The position numbers were made by a program, and so were the translations under genes. The notes under the pieces are model-generated. The model saw only the letters and a list, made by a program, of their open reading frames with translations. It searched no databases and was not told the origin of the DNA. A stretch of 64,000 nt of DNA, taken from positions 186,001-250,000 of the forward strand of contig NZ_JANJZT010000003.1 of NCBI RefSeq assembly GCF_024622975.1, given 5' to 3'. Positions 44,688 to 52,088 of this stretch are shown one piece after another. The first letter of the stretch is position 1; the number at the start of each line of letters is the position of its first letter. Source of the DNA: Blautia caecimuris (GTDB lineage: Bacteria; Bacillota; Clostridia; Lachnospirales; Lachnospiraceae).

Positions 44688-44755
44688 TAAATTCCACCCC
44701 TCTGTGGAATTTAATCTTACAAATCCATCTTCCCTCAACTATGGAATTTAATCTT
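44688..44755. repeat. Three TGGAATTTA boxes before the IS30 transposase
   Basis: TAAATTCCAC (44688-44697) faces GTGGAATTTA (44704-44713) as an inverted repeat. TGGAATTTAATCTT then occurs twice as a direct repeat (44705-44718, 44742-44755), 37 bp apart. The position fits the left end and transposase-binding area of the IS. The exact terminal repeat could not be resolved. Confidence 0.6.
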
Positions 44756-44821
44756 TCCAAACTTTCTGCTAAAATCTTTCTATAAACATGGCTGCTTCTG
44801 CCCGGCGGGAAGGAAGTCCTT

Positions 44822-46222
44822 ATGAATAAACAAAAACATTTAACCCTTACCTCTCGTATCACCATTGAAACCATGTTGAATAAAGGAGATAGCTTTAAAT
44901 CCATCGGTAGGTTCTTAAATAAGGATTGTACCACCATCTCCAAAGAAGTGAAAAACCACATCTGCTTTGAAAAAAGCTGGGCTTATGGCAGGGCATTCAA
45001 CGACTGCCGTCTCGCCTTTCTGCATCAGTGCTCTGCTCAAATGGTATGTCGGGAATGTTCCTTTCGCAAAGGCCGGCTCTGCTGGTCCTGCGGCAAATGT
45101 ACTTCTTCCTGTATCCTCTACGAAAAGTATATCTGCCCCAGACTTTCCAGGCCGCCCTATGTATGCAACGGCTGTCCGTCCCGCAATAAATGCTCTCTGG
45201 AAAAACATCTCTATCAGGCTTCCTATGCTCAAAAAGAGTATGAACTGGTCAGGAGCGAATCCAGAGCCGGTTTTGCCCTCTCCCCAACGGAGCTGAAACA
45301 GATGGATGACATCGTTTCCCCGCTTCTGATTAAAGGGCAATCCCTTCATCACATCGCTATCCACCATGCAGATGAGCTTATGAAGTCAGAAAGAACCCTC
45401 TATGCCTATGTAAACAACGGACTCTTTACTGCCAGAAATCTTGACATGCCCCGAACAGTCCGGATGCGTCCCAGAAAAAATGTTTCCAGAAATCTCAAGG
45501 TGGACAAGGCCTGCCGTGAAGGGCGTGATTTTTCCTGTTTCCAGGCCTATACAAAAGAACATCCGGATCTCTCCGTTCGTCAGATTGATTCTGTAGAAGG
45601 CCTGAAAGGCGGCGCTGTTCTTCTCACCATCCATTTCGTGGAACAAGAATTACAGCTTGCTTTTCTCCGGAAACGAAATGATTCCCAGTCGGTCATTGAT
45701 ATTTTCAACCGCCTCTATCTGGAACTCAGGCCCGACATCTTCATGGAACTGTTCCCACTTCTGTTGGCTGATAACGGAAGCGAATTTTCCAATCCTTCCG
45801 CTATCGAATGCGATTCCCAGGGAAAGCTTCGCACAAGGATGTTCTACTGCAATGCCAGTGCCCCCTATCAAAAAGGCAGTTGCGAAAACAACCATGAGAT
45901 GATACGCCGGATTATTCCAAAAGGAGAATATATCGGACAATACACGCAGGAACAGATTGACCTTATGATGAGTCATATCAATTCCTATGCAAGAAAGAAA
46001 CTGGGAAACAAAAGCCCCTATGAGGTGTTTGAATTTCAATACGGAAAGAAATGTTTGGATGTATTTCATCTGTGCATATTCCACAAGAACTGCGCATCCG
46101 GGATGAATTCATTTAAACTTTCACATATGAGGGAGACTTTGGTCTGTACACAACGCCCCCGGGGATGTCAAGTCATTGCTACAAAAAAAATTCGTCCACC
46201 GGACGGATTTTTGCACGCATGA
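44822..46222 (+). mobile_element. IS30-family transposase gene (3' end probably frameshifted)
   Basis: A 466-codon frame. It has an N-terminal HTH (LTLTSRITIETMLNKGDSFKSIGRFLNKDCTTISKEVKNH), a cysteine-rich segment (CRECSFRKGRLCWSCGKCTSSC), and an IS30-type DDE core: Asp in VRQIDSVEG, Asp in LLADNGSEF and Glu in KGSCENNHEMIRR. After about 46075 the frame reads through a terminator-like palindrome. The alternative frame gives HIPQELRIRDEFI and stops at 46116, a more typical end, so a one-base deletion near 46055-46075 is likely. Transposase activity may therefore be lost. Confidence 0.88.
46188..46213 (+). terminator. Terminator-like hairpin at the IS30 3' side
   Basis: ATTCGTCC pairs with GGACGGAT around a short loop, with A and T runs on both sides. 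It lies inside the extended transposase frame, which argues that the natural stop was further upstream. Confidence 0.7.
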
Positions 46223-46231
46223 CGAAAAAAC

Positions 46232-46269
46232 ATGCGGTTTTTTGCCACGAAAATGGCTTAAAACCGCAT
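46232..46269. repeat. 38-bp near-perfect palindrome
   Basis: ATGCGGTTTT (46232-46241) pairs with AAAACCGCAT (46260-46269), and inside it GCCA (46244-46247) pairs with TGGC (46254-46257). It lies between the IS30 gene and the KilA-N gene and may be a bidirectional terminator. Confidence 0.65.
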
Positions 46270-46298
46270 ATTTCTGTATAGAGGACGTTATATAATTG

Positions 46299-47171
46299 TT
46301 ACAAAGCAGGTGGGGAGGATGTTATGTCATTGTCACAAACTTCTATTTTTTTTATCTGCTCTGCTGCATTCAGAACATTCAATTGATATTCAGCAATTTC
46401 CTGTAAACTTTTAAATCGTTCTTCTTTCCCTTTTCCTTCTTTAATCATCTGTGCATTATGAGATTCCAGGTTAGAAAGTACCGTCAATTCATTAATGGCG
46501 GCAAAATCTCTGACATTATTCTTTTTTGCCAATCCTGGATTGGTTTCTCTCCATGCTTTCGCTGTAAATCCAAACAAAGCCACATTTAATATATCGGCTT
46601 CTTCTGCATATGCCAGCCATTGCAAATTTTCTTTATAATCCTTCTGCGGAAGTAAGTAGTTTTTTACTGCGTCTGTCTGAATCAAATAATTATTTTTAGT
46701 CAGAAAACGTTTAGCATTCCACTCTATTTGTCTTGATTTATTTTCTTTTTCTTTCAGGCGCTGAAATTCTTTTATCAAATATAACTTAAAAACCGGACTG
46801 ATTGCAGATGCAAATTCAAAGGCAATATCTTTATGAGCATATGTACCTCCATATTTTCCACGCTTTACATATAATCCTATGGCATTCGTTTTATTAATCC
46901 ATTCCGCAACGCTTAATACAAATGTATGTAAACCCGCTTCTGATTTAAAGTGGTCGAATTCGACCACTTTAAAATCAGGATTATAAATCATTTCCCACGT
47001 TCCTAAAAATTCCAACGTATTTCTATTTCGCAGTCAGTTTTTTACAACATCTGCACTACGTGATTCTCCTGTTTTAGCTTTTGCAATATCTGTAATGCAA
47101 ATATAATCATCCAGTTCTTGTTTTGAAATTGAAATTGGAACATTTTGTACATTAATTATCCTATTCTCCAT
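46299..47171 (-). pseudogene. KilA-N domain protein interrupted by one nonsense codon
   Basis: The frame starts at the ATG 47169-47171 and is open for 45 codons (VPISISKQELDDYICITDIAKAKTGESRSADVVKN). It meets TGA at 47034-47036 and then continues in the same frame as LRNRNTLEFLGTWEMIYNPDFKVVEF to 46299. The usual KilA-N sequence has Trp here (KNWLRNRNT), so a TGG-to-TGA change is the only defect in a gene of about 290 codons. KilA-N is a phage/element DNA-binding domain; the C-terminal part (NYLIQTDAVKNYLLPQKDY) resembles related phage antirepressor-like proteins. The start overlaps the XRE gene by 11 bp. Confidence 0.88.
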
Positions 47172-47367
47172 CCACCTCTTCCTTTCCTGCAAAATTTTCC
47201 ATTTTTATCCTGTATGCTAATAATCTAAAAACATAATCCGGCATTTTCCTTGTTCCTCTTTCCCATTCTGTTACAGTTCTGTAAGGAATACCAAAATACT
47301 CACAAAATTCTTTTCTATTCATTCCTGTACTTTCCCGTAATTCTTTTATTATATCTTTTATTTCCAT
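47161..47367 (-). CDS. XRE-family helix-turn-helix protein
   Basis: A 68-residue single-domain regulator (IKELRESTGMNRKEFCEYFGIPYRTVTEWERGTRKMPDYVFRLL). It overlaps the KilA-N gene and may control it or itself. Pairs of a small XRE protein and a KilA-N/antirepressor-like protein occur in prophage remnants and islands. Confidence 0.85.
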   Translation of the reverse strand: MEIKDIIKELRESTGMNRKEFCEYFGIPYRTVTEWERGTRKMPDYVFRLLAYRIKMENFAGKEEVDGE

Positions 47368-47432
47368 ATTCTCCCTCGCTTTTTACACATTGTGTATATA
47401 TCGTAGCATACATTTTTTACAAATACAATATT

Positions 47433-48344
47433 TTAATCCGGCAAACTGCTTTCTAAGCAGAGACATCCATACCCCACCTGATTATCAGGATATTTATTAA
47501 ATCCCGGCAGGGGCTGCGCGCCTCTTCTTAAATAAGCCTTCACCTTTTCTCCCCAGAGAAAGGGATCATTTCTCCTAACGATCCCCCACTCCATCAAAAG
47601 CGCTGCCGAGCCTGTAACAAAAGGCGCAGCAAACGAAGTTCCGGTTACGGTTCCATATCCTCCGCCGGGAACCGGCGCTGTAATTTCCACTCCCGGCGCA
47701 GCCAGATCCGGCTTTGGATAAAAAAGGCTACCCCCGCCTCTTCCTGAAAAATCTGCCGGGGCATTCAGTCTGGAATCATAGGCTCCTACTGTAATTATCT
47801 TAGCTGCAGTAGAGGGAATCGTAAGCGTTTCCTCTGCCTTCGGATAATAAAATCCGGTTGCCGGATTCAAAACCCTTCCCCCCGGCAGCCAAAGCTGATA
47901 ACTGCCGTCTTTGATCCTTCGTCCCCGAAGCTGAATTTTCCACACACCTCCTGTAATATAAGCTCCTCTCGGAATAAAGTCAAAATATATTTCCTGAGTC
48001 ACCTGGAAAGGACCTGGTTTTCCATAATAGATCAGAAGCTCTGTTTCTCCGGCCTGATATCTCTGAGTTCCAATCTGTTCAGACAGAGGCCCTATCCTTT
48101 CTCCTGAAGGAGTCACAAGAGAAATTTCTATTTCATCTGCGTAAGATTTCCACAGCTGTACATTAAGTACCAGCTCCCGGGGGCTGACACTGAATGGAAT
48201 TTCTGCCTGCATACCTGTTTCCAGGATTCCTGCTGTATGAACGCTGTCATTTCCATTATTTCCCGTCCCCACGCAGATCACTGTCCTTCCTGCATCAGAT
48301 ACGTTGCTTAAATATGTCTCCAGAAGCGAATCTCCTCTGTGTGT
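47433..48344 (-). pseudogene. S8 (subtilisin-like) serine peptidase, 3' part only
   Basis: The open frame (about 300 codons) holds the C-terminal two-thirds of a clostridial Csp-like S8 peptidase. TVICVGTGNNGND has the oxyanion-hole Asn, a beta-rich inserted domain follows, and GTSFAAPFVTGSAALLMEWG carries the catalytic Ser. The Asp and His parts of the triad are missing. The match to the family runs up to RGDSLLETYLS at about 48340, where stops appear and a mobile element begins. The gene was most likely split by insertion, with its 5' part beyond the far end of the element outside this window. Confidence 0.85.
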
Positions 48345-48388
48345 TCATTATAACTAGGGGAAAGTTACTGTAAAAAAATTTGCAGTCT

Positions 48389-49981
48389 TTACACTGCCTG
48401 TTTTTCTACCGGATAAGGCGACTGATACTTAAATACAATATCAATGCTCTTATCTCCATTCACAACAATTTTTTCAATCAATTCTGTCACAATTTCTCTT
48501 GTCACTTCGGATAATGTTCCATACTTGATAAATTTCTCTATCCAGTTTTCATAAGATTCTTCTGCCTCTCCAAAGCTGTCTTTCTCTTGTTCTGCCAACT
48601 GAATCTTCGCCCTGATATCTTTATCCTGCTTTTCATATTCTGCCTTATAGGAGAGATATTCTTCTTTATCCAGAACACCATCTACATAATTTTCGTAAGT
48701 TTTCTTTTTATAGTTCTGGACAGCCGCAAGTTCTTTTTGTAACCGTTCAATCTGTTGGTCTGCTTCTGCACATCGTCTCTGCACCTCCTTCTTCCTATCT
48801 GCTACTTTTAATATTTCATCCTTATCACTTTCTTTCAGTGCCAGTTCCGCTTGTCTTTGGATTTCATTTTTTACAATAGAATCCAATACTTCTTTTTTAA
48901 TGAAATGAGAATAACAAACTGTGTTTCCTTTTTTGTGATAGGTACCGCACTCATAACCATCCCGACAAGTAACCCTCTGGAAATTATATCCGCAATCTCC
49001 ACAAACAATAATTCCTGCATATGGATTTACCTTTCTCACTTCGCTATTAAAGCCCGGTGTCCGTGTTCTTTTCTTCATAAGTTCCTGTACCTGCTCAAAA
49101 GTATCTTTGCTGATAATTGCTTCGTGCATTCCTTCCACAATATACTGCTGTTCCTCTGGAATATAATGATATTTTTCTACTTTGTAGGAAACCTTTTCAG
49201 ATTTATGCTGCACCATAGCTCCTGTATAAACCCTGTTTCGCAAAATCACATTGATTGTAGGATATGCCCATCCCTTTGCACCAGCTTTTTCTAATGCATT
49301 GGCATATTTCAATCCCTGCACCTTTCTCTTATACTCTGACGGTGTCAGAATTCCTTCCTGATTCAGCTTCCTTGCAATACTATCTCTGGAATACCCCTCC
49401 AGACTCATATAAAAGATTCTCCGTACCACTTTGGCTGCTTCTTCATCTATAAGAAAATGATGCTTATCTGCCGGATCTTTTACATATCCATATGGGGCAA
49501 ACCCAGACATAAACTGTCCCCGTTTCTTCTGGGCGGTCAATGCACCTCTGATTTTCTTGGATATATCACGACTATACATATCATTAAACAACGTCTTAAA
49601 CTGTGCCAGTTCTTCATTGCTGTGATAAACCGAATCCACACCATCTAAAATTGCAATGTAACGTACGCCTAAAGAAGGAAAAACACGTTCTATATAATTA
49701 CTGGTTTCAATATGTTCACGTCCAAGCCGGGAAATATCTTTCGTAATAACTCCCTTGATTTTTCCTTTGTAAATATCCTCCATCATCCGCTGAAATTCCG
49801 GTCTATTTGCAAAATAAAGCCCAGAATAACCATCATCAATATAAATATCTGCGATTTCCAGATCATCTGATTTACTCACATACTCCCGAATCAGTTTCAT
49901 CTGATTTTCAATACTCTCACTGACTTTATTCTCTCCATCATCCTTCGACAGACGACAATATACACCCATCTGATACATCAT
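48389..49981 (-). CDS. Large serine recombinase (site-specific integrase) 1
   Basis: A 530-residue recombinase. The N-terminal resolvase domain has the catalytic Ser in GVYCRLSKDDG (about Ser12) and KGVITKDISRLGREHIETSNYIERVF. Next are a recombinase domain (GYSRDSIARKLNQEGILTPSEYKRK), a zinc ribbon (CGDCGYNF...CGTYHKKGNTVC) and a coiled coil (about 400-470). It lies next to the junction with the split S8 gene, as integrases lie next to att sites. It overlaps the upstream recombinase by 4 bp (ATGA), so both are made together. Confidence 0.94.
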   Translation of the reverse strand: MMYQMGVYCRLSKDDGENKVSESIENQMKLIREYVSKSDDLEIADIYIDDGYSGLYFANRPEFQRMMEDIYKGKIKGVITKDISRLGREHIETSNYIERVFPSLGVRYIAILDGVDSVYHSNEELAQFKTLFNDMYSRDISKKIRGALTAQKKRGQFMSGFAPYGYVKDPADKHHFLIDEEAAKVVRRIFYMSLEGYSRDSIARKLNQEGILTPSEYKRKVQGLKYANALEKAGAKGWAYPTINVILRNRVYTGAMVQHKSEKVSYKVEKYHYIPEEQQYIVEGMHEAIISKDTFEQVQELMKKRTRTPGFNSEVRKVNPYAGIIVCGDCGYNFQRVTCRDGYECGTYHKKGNTVCYSHFIKKEVLDSIVKNEIQRQAELALKESDKDEILKVADRKKEVQRRCAEADQQIERLQKELAAVQNYKKKTYENYVDGVLDKEEYLSYKAEYEKQDKDIRAKIQLAEQEKDSFGEAEESYENWIEKFIKYGTLSEVTREIVTELIEKIVVNGDKSIDIVFKYQSPYPVEKQAV

Positions 49982-51567
49982 ATCACCCTATCTTTCTCAA
50001 GTATTCTATCTGCTGAATTTTCCATTGAAGCAAACTTAAAATATATATCCAGTTTCTGATCGGGATAAACATAAATTTTATCAATCAACTCTACAAGCAC
50101 TTCTCTAGTAAGCTGCTTTACCGTTATTTTCCTGCGATTAAAATGCCCTAACCACATCTTTGTCTCATTTACAGCTGATTGTTGACTTTGCGCCTCATGG
50201 TTTAGTTTGTATAATTCTTTTTGATATTTCTGATTCTCTGTTTCATACATCTGTTTTAATTCCAGATATTCATCTTTGGAAAGCACTTCATCCATAAACT
50301 GCTCATATGCTCGTTTTCTATATTCCAGATTCCTTTCTATTTTTGCCTGCAATTTTACAATTTTACCATCCAGTTCCGGCTGTTTCTGTCTGATCTGAGT
50401 TTCCAGATTCTTCATATCCATCTTCATCTGTTTCAATTGCTGGTTGATTGCAAATACAACCAGTTCATCCAGCTTTTCAAATGTAATATGATTCAGCTCA
50501 CAGTAATTCTGCCCCTGCTTCTGGTGAAAACCACACATATATCCGTCATAGTCTTTATGAGATGCCAGATAACGTTTTCGCATGGCTGTTTTACATTTCC
50601 CACAAAAGAGCAGTCCCACATATTTATGTGGTTCATTGTTTTTATCAAAATAGGAAACTCTACGCCCCTTTCTTATTTGCTGAACCTTATCAAACTCTTC
50701 TTTAGAAATGATTGCCTCATGTGCATCCGGCACCAGCTCCATTTCTTCCAGGGGAATTGCCTTTTTGTATTTCAGCTTATAAGACGGTCTTTCATGTTTC
50801 CGAATCACAACCGCCCCAGTATAGACCGGATTCTTTAAAATTCCACTTACAGTAGACGATGTCCACAGACCTTTTCCCGAATCCCATACATAATTGGTTT
50901 TTAAAACTTCCTTTTTATATTTTGCGGGACAAGGGATTTCATCTTCATTCAAAGTCCTGCAAATAACCGTACAGCCAAATCCATTTTGATACATTCTGTA
51001 AATTCTTCGAACAACCTCGGCTGCATAAGGATCAACTTCCAGATGATTATGAATTGTTTTACTTTTCACATATCCAAAGGGGGGCTGTTTCGGAGTATAT
51101 TCGCCCATACTTCTTTTGGTCTGAATCGTTGTCTTAATCTTTCTGGATGTATCTCTCAAATACATATCATTCAGCAAAGTTTTTATTTCTAACATTTCAT
51201 CATAAGTTCCAATAACAGAATCATAATTGTCCAGAATTGAAACAACCCGAATCTGTTTCTCCAGGAAATATTTGCCCAGATAATAGTTAGTATCAATATG
51301 TTCTCTTCCAAGTCGTGATACATCCTTAAAAATCACCATATTGATAACACCAAGCTCAATATCTGCCAGCATCCTCCGAAATTCAGCTCTTTCAAAATTA
51401 CTTCCGGAAGCCCCGTCGTCTACATAAACTTTTTTCTCTGCAATATCCTTCTTCTCTGCAATATAATCTCTTGCCATCTGAATCTGAGAGTGAATACTAT
51501 TGCTGTATTCACCCTCTTTGTTTTGCTCTTCAATGGAAATTCGGCAATAAATTCCTGCCTGATACAT
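49978..51567 (-). CDS. Large serine recombinase (site-specific integrase) 2
   Basis: A 529-residue paralogue of recombinase 1 with Ser11 in GIYCRIS, INMVIFKDVSRLGREHIDTNYYLGKYF, recombinase domain (QNGFGCTVICRTLNEDEIPCP), zinc ribbon (CGKCKTAMRKRYL...CGFHQKQGQNYC) and coiled coil. Paired recombinases of this type may act together as a heteromeric integrase/excisionase, or be specialised for the two reactions. Confidence 0.94.
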   Translation of the reverse strand: MYQAGIYCRISIEEQNKEGEYSNSIHSQIQMARDYIAEKKDIAEKKVYVDDGASGSNFERAEFRRMLADIELGVINMVIFKDVSRLGREHIDTNYYLGKYFLEKQIRVVSILDNYDSVIGTYDEMLEIKTLLNDMYLRDTSRKIKTTIQTKRSMGEYTPKQPPFGYVKSKTIHNHLEVDPYAAEVVRRIYRMYQNGFGCTVICRTLNEDEIPCPAKYKKEVLKTNYVWDSGKGLWTSSTVSGILKNPVYTGAVVIRKHERPSYKLKYKKAIPLEEMELVPDAHEAIISKEEFDKVQQIRKGRRVSYFDKNNEPHKYVGLLFCGKCKTAMRKRYLASHKDYDGYMCGFHQKQGQNYCELNHITFEKLDELVVFAINQQLKQMKMDMKNLETQIRQKQPELDGKIVKLQAKIERNLEYRKRAYEQFMDEVLSKDEYLELKQMYETENQKYQKELYKLNHEAQSQQSAVNETKMWLGHFNRRKITVKQLTREVLVELIDKIYVYPDQKLDIYFKFASMENSADRILEKDRVI

Positions 51568-51643
51568 TTTATCCCTCTTTTCATTGGTCTTGTATGGTCA
51601 TTGTCTTTAATTGTCTTTATCTTACAACAAGAACTATAAAAAA

Positions 51644-51811
51644 TCAACCTGCAATTTTTCGTTCCGTTAGATTCTGAATACACTGAGTCAATGTCTTTTC
51701 TCCATTAAAATGCACTCGAATCTGATATCCTGCATGTTCATAGCTTACATCCTCTTTCTGAATTTCTTTTTTTGTATCCAGAACTTCTGCAGAATCAAAT
51801 AACGTATTCAT
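51644..51811 (-). CDS. TnpW-like transposon-encoded small protein
   Basis: A 55-residue protein (MNTLFDSAEVLDTKKEIQ to YQIRVHFNGEKTLTQCIQNLTERKIAG). I recognise the TnpW type found next to serine recombinases in Tn4451-like elements. The inner ATG with GAAGGAGG upstream is chosen. It is 76 bp before recombinase 2. It may be a directionality factor; this is not proven. Confidence 0.75.
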   Translation of the reverse strand: MNTLFDSAEVLDTKKEIQKEDVSYEHAGYQIRVHFNGEKTLTQCIQNLTERKIAG

Positions 51812-51893
51812 GCTATATGCCTCCTTCAGCATACAGTTCTCTCTACATCCTATGCCGGCAGGATTGTACAAAAGTTCTGTATGAATTGAATTC

Positions 51894-51907
51894 GGCTTTC
51901 GAAAGCC
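51894..51907. repeat. Perfect 14-bp palindrome GGCTTTCGAAAGCC
   Basis: It lies between the divergent TnpW/recombinase and STAND transcription units, about 85 bp before the TnpW start. A regulator site or recombinase accessory site is possible. Confidence 0.45.
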
Positions 51908-52010
51908 TGATTACATTCTAAAATTATTCTGCACCAATCACATTGAATTGAAATTGACCGCAGATTGAGTTTTTAAGATTCATTTTCTTCCTATACAGTA
52001 TCAATTCCTA

Positions 52011-52039
52011 TTGTCCAGAACATTTGTTCGTGTTATAAT
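52011..52039 (+). promoter_or_regulatory. Promoter with LexA (SOS) box for the STAND gene
   Basis: TTGTCC (52011-52016) and TATAAT (52034-52039) are spaced by 17 bp. Inside the spacer GAAC-ATTT-GTTC (52018-52029), followed by G, matches the Gram-positive LexA box GAAC-N4-GTTC. LexA bound here would cover both promoter elements, so the gene should turn on after DNA damage. Confidence 0.78.
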
Positions 52040-52088
52040 AAAAAGACTTTAAGAATATAAAACACGAAAACCAAAGGAGGGATTTCTG

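Noticed and set aside
44641-46270. Exact terminal inverted repeats and target duplication of the IS30 element
   Set aside because: A weak similarity of TTTAAATTCCACCC (left) to the reverse of GGGATGAATTCATTTAAA (about 46099-46117) was noted, but it needs gaps and would place the right end at the transposase stop. Not reported as a feature.
47034-47036. TGA recoding (Trp or selenocysteine) in the KilA-N gene
   Set aside because: Other genes here use TGA as stop and TGG for Trp, and no selenocysteine insertion hairpin is evident. A nonsense mutation is simpler.
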